Source: Rhizobium sp. BK316 (GTDB lineage Bacteria; Pseudomonadota; Alphaproteobacteria; Rhizobiales; Rhizobiaceae). From it: 64,000 nt of DNA. The notes under the pieces are model-generated. The model was given only the letters and a program-made list of their open reading frames with translations, had not been told where the DNA came from and did not search any database. Each line of letters opens with the position of its first letter. Position 1 is the first letter of the stretch. The position numbers and the translations under genes are program-made. The stretch is from NCBI RefSeq assembly GCF_014193695.1, contig NZ_JACHZR010000008.1, positions 1 through 64,000 on the forward strand, written 5' to 3'. Below are positions 29,180 through 37,508 of the stretch, in pieces.

Positions 29180-30160
29180 ATGGAATATGTAAAACTCGGG
29201 AAGACCGGTCTCGAAGTCTCGAAGATCTGCCTCGGCTGCATGACCTATGGCGATCCCAACCGCGGAAATCACGCCTGGAGCCTGCCGGAAGAGGAAAGCC
29301 GCGCGCTCCTCAAACAGGCGATCGATCTCGGCATCAATTTCCTCGATACAGCCAACACCTATTCCAATGGTTCCTCCGAGGAGATCGTCGGCCGCGCAAT
29401 CAAGGATTTCGCCAAGCGCGAGGATATCGTACTCGCGACCAAGGTGTTCAACCGCATGCGGCCCGGGCCGAACGGCGCCGGCCTGTCGCGCAAGGCGATC
29501 TTCGACGAGATCGACAACAGCCTGCGCCGCCTCGGCACCGACTATGTCGACCTCTACCAGATCCACCGCTGGGACTACACGACACCGATCGAGGAAACGC
29601 TGGAAGCCCTCCATGATGTCGTAAAGGCCGGTAAGGCGCGTTATATCGGCGCCTCCTCCATGTATTCCTGGCAATTCGCCAAGGCGCTCTACATTTCCCG
29701 CCTCAACGGCTGGACAGAATTCGTCAGCATGCAGGACCACCTGAACCTGCTCTACCGCGAGGAAGAACGGGAAATGCTGCCCTTCTGCGAGGATCAGAAG
29801 ATCGCCGTCATTCCCTGGAGTCCGCTTGCCCGCGGTCGTCTGACCCGTGACTGGGACGAGACGACCAACCGCAGCGAGACCGACGAATTCGGCAAGACGC
29901 TTTATAGGCAGGCCGAAGATGCCGACCGCAAGATCGTCGAGAAGGTCGCCGAGATCGCCAAGGCCCATGGCATCTCCCGCGCGCAGGTCGCCACAGCCTG
30001 GATCCTACAGAAGAGCGCCGTTACAGCACCGATCATCGGCGCATCCAAGCCGAACCACCTGAGGGATGCCGTCGGTGCGCTGACGGTGAAACTGAGTGCT
30101 GAGGATATCGCCGCGCTCGAAGCCCCCTACATTCCGCACGATGTCGCCGGCTTCAAATAA
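29180..30160 (+). CDS. Aldo/keto reductase
   Basis: An NADPH-dependent oxidoreductase of 326 residues in the (beta/alpha)8 barrel family, YajO/Tas-like. The catalytic tetrad is visible as Asp and Tyr in FLDTANTYSNG, Lys in VLATKVF and His in LYQIHRWD. The cofactor-binding C-terminus includes PIIGASKPNHLRDAV. It is transcribed alone. The physiological substrate cannot be inferred. Confidence 0.92.
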   Translation: MEYVKLGKTGLEVSKICLGCMTYGDPNRGNHAWSLPEEESRALLKQAIDLGINFLDTANTYSNGSSEEIVGRAIKDFAKREDIVLATKVFNRMRPGPNGAGLSRKAIFDEIDNSLRRLGTDYVDLYQIHRWDYTTPIEETLEALHDVVKAGKARYIGASSMYSWQFAKALYISRLNGWTEFVSMQDHLNLLYREEEREMLPFCEDQKIAVIPWSPLARGRLTRDWDETTNRSETDEFGKTLYRQAEDADRKIVEKVAEIAKAHGISRAQVATAWILQKSAVTAPIIGASKPNHLRDAVGALTVKLSAEDIAALEAPYIPHDVAGFK

Positions 30161-30277
30161 GCCGCCGTCCCGCCGCTTGAAGGGTGGTTGAGGCCCGCAG
30201 GCGGCGATCCGATCACGCCCGCCAAACACCGAAGATCATAAGACAAGTAGTTTCAAGTGTGATAGATCGCACACGGT

Positions 30278-30856
30278 TTAAGGTTGCTGCTCCGGGTCGA
30301 GCTTGCGGCGCATCGTGACCAGAAACTGTTCGGCAAGTGCCCGGTCCTCGACCGCCCGGGCAAGGATAACGGCTCCCATCATCGAGGAAAGCGTTGTCGT
30401 CGCATTAGCGCGGCGCGCCTCCCTGGTTTCGCCAGGCATAATATCCTGGAGCACATCGACCAGCGTCGACAGCCCTTCGCTGAAAGTCGCGCGCACTGCG
30501 CCTTCGCTGCGGCTGACTTCCTGGATCAGCGAGGCGAACACGCAGCTTCCGCCGGGATCATCGACCGTACGCCAGTGGATGTAGTGATCGAGAAGCGCCT
30601 GCAGTGGCCGGTCGGGGTGGTCGGCAATCTGCTCACGCCAGCGCTCTTCCACGCGCTCGATCAGCTTGCGGCTGACCTCCAGCGCAAGATCGTCCTTCGA
30701 TTCGAAATGGCCGTAAAACCCGCCATGCGTCAGGCCAGCAGCCTTCATGATGTCGGCAACACCGACGCCGTCGAACCCGTTTTCGCGGAAGAGCACGCTG
30801 GCAGCCGTCAGGATCTTCTCGCGGTTTTCTGCAAATTTTTCGCGGCTGACCCGCAT
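30278..30856 (-). CDS. TetR/AcrR family transcriptional regulator
   Basis: 192 residues with an N-terminal helix-turn-helix (GVADIMKAAGLTHGGFYGHF, about residues 32-51) and a variable ligand-binding domain. The start MRVSREKF has GGAG seven bases upstream; the ten-residue upstream extension does not. It is divergent from an MFS transporter, and the shared intergenic region carries two similar palindromes. It therefore most likely represses itself and the transporter. Confidence 0.92.
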   Translation of the reverse strand: MRVSREKFAENREKILTAASVLFRENGFDGVGVADIMKAAGLTHGGFYGHFESKDDLALEVSRKLIERVEERWREQIADHPDRPLQALLDHYIHWRTVDDPGGSCVFASLIQEVSRSEGAVRATFSEGLSTLVDVLQDIMPGETREARRANATTTLSSMMGAVILARAVEDRALAEQFLVTMRRKLDPEQQP

Positions 30857-30879
30857 TTTTTGTCTCCGGAAATGGTCGC

Positions 30880-30934
30880 TTGACAATTTATATGATGTCC
30901 ATCATCAATACGCAACAAATATGATGGCCGTCAT
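30880..30934. promoter_or_regulatory. Two palindromic operator candidates between tetR-type gene and MFS gene
   Basis: ATGATGTCCATCAT (30892-30905) and ATGATGGCCGTCAT (30921-30934) are near-identical 14-base palindromes with centres 29 bases apart. A TTGACA (30880-30885) lies immediately left of the first, so a bound regulator would cover a rightward promoter. The layout is typical of TetR-family operators; binding is inferred, not shown. Confidence 0.65.
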
Positions 30935-30980
30935 CTAAAACACTCTTGTATGGTCCCCACGTCACAAACGGAATTTGCCC

Positions 30981-32276
30981 ATGGTCTCTGCAGTCCTTGC
31001 ATCATCCCTTGCCCGGCGAAACATTCACTATGGATGGGTCGTCGTCGCTGCCACCTTCCTGACCATGCTGGTAACCGCTGGCGCAATGGGCGCGCCGGGC
31101 GTCCTCATCAAGCCGCTGCAGGATGAATTTGGCTGGGAAACCTCGCAGATCTCGTCTGCCCTTGCCATCCGCCTGATCCTCTTCGGCCTGATGGGTCCGT
31201 TTGCAGCAGCCTTCATGAACTATTTCGGCGTCCGCAAGGTCATCGTCTTTGCGCTCGCGCTGATCGGTGCAGGCTTCATCGGCTCGTTGTTCATGACCAA
31301 ACTTTGGCATCTGCTGGCGCTCTGGGGCATCGTCGTCGGCTTCGGCACCGGGCTGACGGCAATGGTACTGGCGGCCACGGTTTCCACACGCTGGTTTGTC
31401 AAGCATCGCGGCCTCGTCGTCGGTATGCTCTCGGCAAGTTCGGCAACCGGCCAGCTCGTTTTCCTGCCGCTGATGGCGGAATTGACCGAACGCTATGGCT
31501 GGCGCGCCACGGTCTTCTTCGTCTGCGCCATGATCATGGTCGCCGCCCTTCTCGTGCTGCTCTTCATGCGTGACCGTCCCTCGGATGTGAATCTGCCCTC
31601 GGTCGGCGAAACCCAGGTTGCGCCGGCTCCGACGCGCGGTACCCTCGGCGCAGCACTTGCAACGCCGATCACGGTTCTCAGGGACATTTCAACGACATCA
31701 ACCTTCTGGATCCTATTCGCCACCTTCTTCATCTGCGGTCTCAGCACCAACGGCCTCATCCAGACGCATTTCGTTACACTCTGCGGCGATTTCGGTATCA
31801 TGCCGGTCGCAGCCGCCAGCGTTCTCGCTGTCATGGGCATTTTCGATTTCTTCGGGACGATCGGTTCCGGCTGGCTCTCCGACCGCTTCGACAATCGCTG
31901 GCTGCTCTTCTGGTATTACGGCCTGCGCGGTCTCTCGCTGCTTTTCCTGCCCTTCAGCGATTTCAGCTTCTACGGCTTGTCGATCTTCGCCGTCTTCTAT
32001 GGCCTCGACTGGATCGCCACCGTGCCACCGACCGTCAAGATCGCCGCCGACCGCTTCGGCCGCGAAAAAGCCGGCCTCGTCTTCGGCTGGGTCTTCGCCG
32101 GCCACCAGCTCGGTGCTGCAACCGCGGCCTATGGTGCCGGCCTGTCACGTACGGCCCTGGAAAGCTACCTGCCCGCTTTCTTCATCGCCGGCGCCTTCTG
32201 CCTGCTGGCCTCGATCCTGGCGATCACGCTGAAGAAATCCGGCCTTACCGGACCGGGCGCAACGGTCGCCCACTAA
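30981..32276 (+). CDS. MFS transporter
   Basis: A 431-residue major facilitator with about 12 transmembrane helices. It opens with HYGWVVVAATFLTML, as in the oxalate/monocarboxylate (OFA/MCT-like) group. The central cytoplasmic loop (about residues 195-225) is hydrophilic. The second half has FFGTIGSGWLSDRFDNRW, a degenerate loop motif. Control by the divergent TetR regulator suggests export or uptake of a small molecule sensed by it. Confidence 0.9.
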   Translation: MVSAVLASSLARRNIHYGWVVVAATFLTMLVTAGAMGAPGVLIKPLQDEFGWETSQISSALAIRLILFGLMGPFAAAFMNYFGVRKVIVFALALIGAGFIGSLFMTKLWHLLALWGIVVGFGTGLTAMVLAATVSTRWFVKHRGLVVGMLSASSATGQLVFLPLMAELTERYGWRATVFFVCAMIMVAALLVLLFMRDRPSDVNLPSVGETQVAPAPTRGTLGAALATPITVLRDISTTSTFWILFATFFICGLSTNGLIQTHFVTLCGDFGIMPVAAASVLAVMGIFDFFGTIGSGWLSDRFDNRWLLFWYYGLRGLSLLFLPFSDFSFYGLSIFAVFYGLDWIATVPPTVKIAADRFGREKAGLVFGWVFAGHQLGAATAAYGAGLSRTALESYLPAFFIAGAFCLLASILAITLKKSGLTGPGATVAH

Positions 32277-32300
32277 ACACCGAATTCGAAACAGCTAAAC

Positions 32301-32330
32301 TTCGCCCGCCGTCTTGCACGCGCGGGCGAA
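32301..32330. repeat. Inverted repeat between MFS gene and tRNA-Leu
   Basis: TTCGCCCGC (32301-32309) pairs with GCGGGCGAA (32322-32330) around a 12-base loop. There is no T-run. It follows the MFS stop by about 25 bases and may act as a weak transcript end. A related GCCCGC stretch recurs in the hairpin after the tRNA. Confidence 0.45.
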
Positions 32331-32361
32331 CGCATGTTAGACAGCCGCCTCGTATTTCGCT

Positions 32362-32446
32362 GCCCCATTGGCGGAATTGGTAGACGCGCTCGACTCAAAA
32401 TCGAGTTTCGAAAGAAGTGCTGGTTCGACCCCGGCATGGGGCACCA
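32362..32446 (+). tRNA. tRNA-Leu (anticodon CAA)
   Basis: A complete class II tRNA of 85 bases including an encoded CCA. The acceptor stem is GCCCCAT/ATGGGGC. The D-arm contains GGCGGAATTGGTAGAC. The anticodon stem CTCGA/TCGAG encloses loop CTCAAAA with anticodon CAA. A variable arm is present, and the T-arm reads GTTCGACC. It decodes UUG. A poor TTGCAC/GTTAGA pair upstream (32314-32341) is the only promoter candidate I see. Confidence 0.97.
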
Positions 32447-32460
32447 AATATCTCTTAAAT

Positions 32461-32504
32461 GGCTTTATGCTTCGCCCGCGCCCCGAGGGGCGAGGGCATA
32501 AGCC
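32461..32504. repeat. Long imperfect hairpin downstream of tRNA-Leu
   Basis: GGCTTTATGC on the left pairs with GCATAAGCC on the right. The inner GCCC and GCCCC pair with GGGGC and GGGC, forming a roughly 44-base fold-back. It starts about 15 bases after the tRNA. It lacks a clear T-run, so it may be a processing or rho-dependent end, or a member of a repeated palindrome family. Confidence 0.55.
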
Positions 32505-32561
32505 TTGGTGATCGATGTTGAGATTCCAGCGAAGTGGAATGCCGAGCCCTCAGTTCAGTCT

Positions 32562-32867
32562 TTAGTCACAACGGCGCACCGTTTTTGTGACAGTGCCTTC
32601 GTCGGTCTGACGGGTGATGCTACGCGTGTAACAGCGGTCACGGTCCCGATCGCGCCAGCGATCCCGTTCGCGCACCGCGCCGAACGTAATGCCGCGATCG
32701 CTGATGGTAACGCCGGGGCGAGCCCGGTCACGGTCATAATGGTCATAACGGTCATATCCGTCATAGGAGCGCTCGCGGGTGACGGTCACGCTGTCTGCCA
32801 TTGCAGGCGCTGCAGCCGAGCCCAGGGCAAGGGCAGCGATTGCGCAGTTGATGATGATCTTTCGCAT
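32562..32867 (-). CDS. Small secreted charged protein, function unknown
   Basis: 101 residues with a signal peptide (about residues 1-24, ALALGSAAAPAMA). The mature part is rich in Asp, Arg and Tyr (SYDGYDRYDHYDRDRARPG, then RERDRWRDRDRDRC). Two cysteines occur, one in DRCYTRS and one near the very end (RRCD), and may form a disulfide. I recognise no domain. The start has AAGGAG upstream, better than an upstream in-frame ATG. It is divergent from the antiporter gene. Confidence 0.7.
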   Translation of the reverse strand: MRKIIINCAIAALALGSAAAPAMADSVTVTRERSYDGYDRYDHYDRDRARPGVTISDRGITFGAVRERDRWRDRDRDRCYTRSITRQTDEGTVTKTVRRCD

Positions 32868-33025
32868 CTGTCTTCTCCTTGTCTTCATGTAGAGGCAACG
32901 ACACGCAAGCTTAGTGGTTCCGCCCAAAAAGTCGGCCATTTAGGCCTAATCTATTCAAATCAACTCTTTAACTTTGCCGGCGCTTCATCCTAAAGTGCCG
33001 GCAGCGGGGCATTTTGAGAGGGCTG

Positions 33026-34771
33026 ATGCATCAGGAAGCGGGACTCATTGCGACGGTAGCCATAAGCTTCGTCTTTGCGGCGGTTCTTGGCTATTGCGCC
33101 GACAGGCTGCGACTGCCGCCACTGGTCGGCTATCTCTTCGCCGGCATTCTCATGGGACCATTCACACCGGGCTTTGTGGCCGACACGGAGCTTGCGAGCC
33201 AACTCGCCGAAATGGGTGTGATCCTGCTGATGTTCGGCGTCGGCCTGCACTTCTCCGCATCCGATCTTTTGGCCGTGCGCGGTATCGCCGTACCGGGCGC
33301 CATCGGCCAGATCCTGCTTGCCACTCTACTCGGCGTCGGTCTCGGCGAACTCTGGGGCTGGAGCCTCGGCGCCGGCATCGTCTTCGGCCTCAGCCTTTCG
33401 GTCGCCAGCACGGTCGTGCTTCTGAAAGCGCTGGAAGAGCGCAACCTCGTCAATACCGCCGGCGGGCGCGTGGCTGTCGGCTGGTTGATCGTCGAGGATC
33501 TCGCCATGGTACTGGCGCTCGTGCTGTTGCCGGCGCTCGCGGAACTTCTGGGCGGGCATGCAAGCGACGCCACCTCGCATGGCCTTGATCTGCCGCTTTC
33601 TGCCACCATCGCACTCACCTTGCTGAAAGTCGCATCATTTGCCGCCATGGCGATCTTCCTGGGGCCGCGCATCGTGCCCTGGCTTCTGACGCTGATTGCC
33701 CGTACCGGCTCGCGTGAACTCTTCACGCTCACCGTGCTCGCCATCGCGCTCGGCATTGCCTTCGGTTCGGCGGCAATCTTCGGCGTTTCCTTTGCGCTCG
33801 GTGCTTTCTTCGCCGGCGTGGTCATGAGCGAATCCCATCTCAGTCATCGCGCCGCCGCCGATTCCCTGCCGCTGCAGAATGCCTTCTCTGTGCTGTTTTT
33901 CGTTTCTGTCGGCATGCTCTTCGATCCGTCGATCATTGTGCAGCACCCTCTGGCTGTGATCAGTGCTCTGGCACTGATCATCGTCGGCAAGGCAATCATC
34001 TCCTTCGGCATTGTAGCCCTGTTGCGCTATCCGATCGGCATGGGCCTGACGGCAGCCGGCGGCCTTGCCCAGATCGGCGAATTCTCCTTCATCCTCGCCG
34101 GTCTCGGCGTTTCGCTCGGGCTCCTGCCGCATGAAGGACAGGATCTGATCCTCGCCGCCGCGATTCTCTCCATCACACTGAACCCGATCGTCATCTTCGT
34201 AGCGGAGAAGCTAAACCGCAACATCAAGGTGAAGTGGCCACGCCTCTACGAAAGCTACGGCCGAAGGAACCAGGATGCCCTGGCACGGGAACTGGAAAAG
34301 ATCAGGGCGCTCGGCGAGGAGCGCGCGCGCCAGCATCATCTGCGGATCCAGCAGTTGGTCGAGACCTTCCCGCTCTTTTCCGAAGCCGACGAGGATGCGC
34401 TCGAGGAACTGCTCCTGCTGTTCAACCCCAAACTCGCCTCGCCCGGCGAACGCGTCATCCGCCGCGGAGATCGCGGCGACAGCATGTATTTCATCTCCTC
34501 CGGCGCGGTCGAAGTACGGCTGGCAAGCGGAGCAGTGCGGCTGGAGCCTGGTGCCTTCTTCGGCGAAATGGCGCTGCTCAGCGGCGGACGCCGCACGGCC
34601 GATGTCATCGCCGTCGATTTCTGCCAGTTCGAAGTGCTGGAGCGGCGCGACTTCAACATGTTCATGTCACGCCATCAGCACCTGCGTGCGATCGTCAGCG
34701 AAATGGCACAGAAGCGCACCGAGATGAACGTGATGCGCCAGCAGTGGGAAAAATCCATGGATCTGTCATAA
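33026..34771 (+). CDS. Cation:proton antiporter with C-terminal cyclic-nucleotide-binding domain
   Basis: About 581 residues. The N-terminal two thirds is a CPA2/KefB-like Na+/H+ exchanger domain with roughly 12 transmembrane helices. After a charged linker (near 400-450) the protein carries a cNMP-binding domain (about 455-570) instead of the usual TrkA/RCK domain. The phosphate-binding cassette FFGEMALLSGGRRTADV keeps the conserved Glu and Arg needed for cAMP or cGMP. Ion exchange gated by a cyclic nucleotide is inferred. The ATG follows GAGAGGG closely. Confidence 0.88.
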   Translation: MHQEAGLIATVAISFVFAAVLGYCADRLRLPPLVGYLFAGILMGPFTPGFVADTELASQLAEMGVILLMFGVGLHFSASDLLAVRGIAVPGAIGQILLATLLGVGLGELWGWSLGAGIVFGLSLSVASTVVLLKALEERNLVNTAGGRVAVGWLIVEDLAMVLALVLLPALAELLGGHASDATSHGLDLPLSATIALTLLKVASFAAMAIFLGPRIVPWLLTLIARTGSRELFTLTVLAIALGIAFGSAAIFGVSFALGAFFAGVVMSESHLSHRAAADSLPLQNAFSVLFFVSVGMLFDPSIIVQHPLAVISALALIIVGKAIISFGIVALLRYPIGMGLTAAGGLAQIGEFSFILAGLGVSLGLLPHEGQDLILAAAILSITLNPIVIFVAEKLNRNIKVKWPRLYESYGRRNQDALARELEKIRALGEERARQHHLRIQQLVETFPLFSEADEDALEELLLLFNPKLASPGERVIRRGDRGDSMYFISSGAVEVRLASGAVRLEPGAFFGEMALLSGGRRTADVIAVDFCQFEVLERRDFNMFMSRHQHLRAIVSEMAQKRTEMNVMRQQWEKSMDLS

Positions 34772-34903
34772 AAAACGCCAAGGCACGCAGGCCGCAGCGC
34801 TCAGGCAGGTTCCATCAAGGTAGGATCACTTGTTATCCGGGCAAGCGTCGCTCGTCGGGGCACCGCTGTTCCCACACATCTCACGATCAGCAGGCAGACC
34901 TGA

Positions 34904-35206
34904 TCACACTGTCGCGATGTCGTCCATCTTCGGCCAGTAGAGATCCGAAGTGTAATCGGCCGGAATCGGATCGAGCCTGGAAATCGCCTCGGCGGCAAAA
35001 TCGATCTGCATGGCAAGATATTTGAGCACGGCCGGCATCGGCGCACCGACGGCAAATTCCATGACCCGTGATTGGCTATAGCCGCTGGCACCAAGGCGCC
35101 GCGCCGCCTCGCGGCGAACATCCTCACGATCCGGCCTCCGGCTCTCGGCTTCGCTGTCCTGCTGTTCGGCCACGCCGAGCCCGCCCTCTATTACCCTCAA
35201 TCGCAT
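34904..35206 (-). CDS. Conserved small protein, function unknown
   Basis: 100 residues, soluble and without a signal peptide. The N-terminal half is charged (ESRRPDREDVRREAARRLG); the C-terminal half is more hydrophobic (PMPAVLKYLAMQIDFAAEAI) and ends in DYTSDLYWPKMDDIATV. The reading frame has normal codon bias and matches my memory of unannotated rhizobial proteins. The start MRLRVIEGG was chosen over longer versions that run into the divergent promoter region. Confidence 0.6.
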   Translation of the reverse strand: MRLRVIEGGLGVAEQQDSEAESRRPDREDVRREAARRLGASGYSQSRVMEFAVGAPMPAVLKYLAMQIDFAAEAISRLDPIPADYTSDLYWPKMDDIATV

Positions 35207-35406
35207 GGCATGCCACCCAATATTTCGACTCGTATAAAGCTTGCCGCAGATTCGCCGGATTGCCATCTCGCGAAATCTTGGGAGACATGCCCACGACAGA
35301 TCACAAAAATTTTTCAACGAGAACGCCCGGAAGCCGCAGGCCGAGCATTTACAGCGTCATGATCGCCCCCTAATGCTTTGTGCATCGCAACAAGGAAAGG
35401 AAACGG

Positions 35407-35997
35407 ATGCTCCGCAGACTTTACGACTGGACCATGTCTCTGGCCTCGAAAAAATCGGCCGAAGTCTGGCTCGCCGTCATCGCCTTCGTCGAAAGCTCCG
35501 TCTTTCTGGTCCCCGCTGACGTGCTCTTCCTGCCGATGGCGCTCGCCAAGCCCGAGCGCTCCTATCGCTATGCGATCGTTGCCACCATCGCCTCGGTACT
35601 CGGCGGCATAGCCGGCTGGGCGCTTGGCTACTACGCTTATGAGACCGTCGCGCGCCCGGTTCTGGAGTTCTATGGAAAGCTCGATCAGTTCGAGCAGATG
35701 AAATCCTACGTCACCTACGGGACCATCCTGCTGCTGCTCGTCACCTCGGGTCTGGCGCATCTGCCACCAATCAAGATCGTGACGATCCTGTCCGGCGTCA
35801 TCCATGTCAGCCTGCCGCTCTTCATCGTTTCGGCGATCATCGCCCGCGGCGCCCGCTTCCTGTTCCTTGCATGGCTGCTGCGCCGTTACGGTGAGCCGAT
35901 CCGCCATTTCATCGAGAAGCGTCTCGGCCAGATCGTCGGCATCGGCGCGGCGGTCGTGATCGTGCTATATCTAGCCTACCGATACTTTGCCCACTGA
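35407..35997 (+). CDS. YqaA family membrane protein (SNARE-associated/DedA-like)
   Basis: A 196-residue inner membrane protein with about four to five hydrophobic segments. The family motif FVESSVFLVPADVLFLPMAL comes early, followed by GGIAGWALGYYAYE and the re-entrant-loop-like region LAHLPPIKIVTILSGV. DedA relatives translocate lipids. AAGGAAAGGAAA upstream supports the start. dsbB follows after 22 bases, so the two are likely cotranscribed. Confidence 0.87.
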   Translation: MLRRLYDWTMSLASKKSAEVWLAVIAFVESSVFLVPADVLFLPMALAKPERSYRYAIVATIASVLGGIAGWALGYYAYETVARPVLEFYGKLDQFEQMKSYVTYGTILLLLVTSGLAHLPPIKIVTILSGVIHVSLPLFIVSAIIARGARFLFLAWLLRRYGEPIRHFIEKRLGQIVGIGAAVVIVLYLAYRYFAH

Positions 35998-36019
35998 GCC
36001 AACTTCGCGGAGTTCCGCC

Positions 36020-36535
36020 ATGAATGCCACCACCTCGCCGCTTGCCCGCCCGGGCTTCGCTCTCTCGCTGCTGCTTGCCATCGGCATGGCCGTGGTGGTC
36101 GGAACGGCCCTCGGCTTCCAGTATATCGGCGGTTACATTCCCTGCGCACTCTGCCTGCTGCAGCGTCAGCCCTATTACTACGGCATTCCGATCGCGATCG
36201 TCGGCGCGGTGGCCGCCCTCGTCGGTCTGCCCAACTGGATGACGCGCGCCATCATTCTTGCCGTCGGCATCCTGATGCTCGTCGGCGCAGGCATGGGCGT
36301 CTATCACGCCGGCGTGGAATGGCATTTCTGGCCCGGCCCCGCCACCTGCTCGACCACGGCCAGCAGCATGACCACCAATGCCGGCGATCTCCTAGGCGAG
36401 CTGAACACGATCAAAGGCCCGTCCTGCACGGATGCAGCACTGCGGGTTCTCGGCCTGTCCTTTGCAGGCTGGAATGTGATTGCGAGCCTGATCCTCGCAG
36501 CCTTCGCATTCTGGAGCGTGAAGAAGACAGCGTAA
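36020..36535 (+). CDS. dsbB: Disulfide bond formation protein B
   Basis: DsbB reoxidises DsbA using ubiquinone in the inner membrane. The 171 residues have four transmembrane helices, the first periplasmic Cys pair in IPCALCLLQR, and a second periplasmic loop with ATCSTT and GPSCTDAA supplying the other pair. GGAG lies seven bases before the chosen ATG. No dsbA is nearby. Confidence 0.9.
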   Translation: MNATTSPLARPGFALSLLLAIGMAVVVGTALGFQYIGGYIPCALCLLQRQPYYYGIPIAIVGAVAALVGLPNWMTRAIILAVGILMLVGAGMGVYHAGVEWHFWPGPATCSTTASSMTTNAGDLLGELNTIKGPSCTDAALRVLGLSFAGWNVIASLILAAFAFWSVKKTA

Positions 36536-36539
36536 GCGC

Positions 36540-36600
36540 TTAAAGCAGGTCGCGCAAAAGTGCGCAGCGGTTTTGCGATGACGACTGCATAAACCAAGGA
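36540..36600. repeat. Intergenic palindromic repeat of rhizobial type
   Basis: An imperfect fold-back centred on CGCAAAA (36553-36559) and TTTTGCG (36571-36577), with looser outer pairing of GCAG and CTGC. I recognise this sequence type from intergenic spacers of Rhizobium chromosomes. It lies between the converging dsbB and HNH genes. Confidence 0.55.
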
Positions 36601-36607
36601 CTTTGAA

Positions 36608-37165
36608 TCAGGGCTGCAGCTCGGTATCCCAATAGAGGTAGTCGAGCCAGCTGTCATGCAGATAGTTCGGCGGGAAGAGCCGGCCGTTATTGTGCAGGTC
36701 CTGCACAGTCGGCTGGTACGGCTTTTGCGCCGGGAACATGCCTGCCTGCTTCGGAAGCTTGCTGCCCTTGCGCAGATTGCAGGGCGAACAGGCCGCCACG
36801 ACATTCTCCCAGGTCGTCTCGCCGCCATGAGCGCGCGGGGTGACGTGGTCGAAGGTCAGATCGTCATGAGCGCCGCAATACTGGCACTCGAACCTGTCGC
36901 GCAGGAAGACGTTGAAGCGGGTGAAGGCGGGATTGCGGGACGGCTGAACATAAGTCTTGAGGCACACGACACTCGGCAGCCGCATCGAGAAGCTCGGTGA
37001 GGAAACCTCGTGCTCATATTCCGCGATGATATTCACACGGTCGAGAAATACCGCCTTGATCGCGTCCTGCCAGGACCAGAGCGACAAGGGATAATAACTC
37101 AGCGGCCGGTAGTCAGCGTTCAGAACGAGCGCCGGCAGGGCCTGTGGGGAGACTGCAATCGTCAA
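36608..37165 (-). CDS. HNH endonuclease
   Basis: 185 residues. The HNH core is intact: CQYCG, FDHVTPRAHGG, then an Asn in TWENVVAACSPCNLRKG, giving two CxxC zinc pairs around the His-Asn-His metal site. The N-terminal region includes YRPLSYYPLSLWSWQDAI, characteristic of the widespread chromosomal HNH family of alphaproteobacteria, which is not tied to a mobile element. The role is unknown. Confidence 0.9.
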   Translation of the reverse strand: MTIAVSPQALPALVLNADYRPLSYYPLSLWSWQDAIKAVFLDRVNIIAEYEHEVSSPSFSMRLPSVVCLKTYVQPSRNPAFTRFNVFLRDRFECQYCGAHDDLTFDHVTPRAHGGETTWENVVAACSPCNLRKGSKLPKQAGMFPAQKPYQPTVQDLHNNGRLFPPNYLHDSWLDYLYWDTELQP

Positions 37166-37277
37166 GGAGCCCTCCTGGATCGATTCGGCATCTGCACCTG
37201 TATATTAGGCCGGTTGTTACAGGATTGTGAAGTCCAATAAATTCAGGGAATAAAGGCGAATCGAGGGACAGTGCCGT

Positions 37278-37508
37278 TAGAGCCTTTCCTGATTGGATTG
37301 CAGCATTCTGCCGGGGCAGGTTTGTGTCAGGGCAAAGATGCCCGGCCCTAGCTGGTTTGCAAGCAAACCACCGGGGTTGGCTGAAACGGGCCGTCTGATC
37401 GACAGGCCGGCTTGGCCGTAGATCTGGGATACGACGCGCGCCGGCCGGTCGACCATCCGACTCCGTTTGAGCCAACAGAATGCTGCAATCTAATCAGGAA
37501 AGGCTCTA
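37278..37508. repeat. MITE-like element copy A with 33-bp terminal inverted repeats
   Basis: A 231-bp element. The left end begins TAGAGCCTTTCCTG and the right end is its inverted copy, matching over 33 bases with one mismatch. The interior is shared with the copy near 61.8 kb, including the palindrome TGGTTTGC/GCAAACCA. Relative to that copy it lacks an internal segment of about 64 bases. No protein is convincingly encoded; the short frames inside are spurious. Its right end contains the TAG stop of the adjacent DNA glycosylase gene. Confidence 0.85.

Noticed and set aside
37113..37475. Short frames inside element copy A, similar to ones inside copy B (61826-62038)
   Set aside because: They are shared only because the element is repeated. 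They cross its inverted ends, lack initiation signals, and the two copies differ by an internal segment that changes the frame ends.
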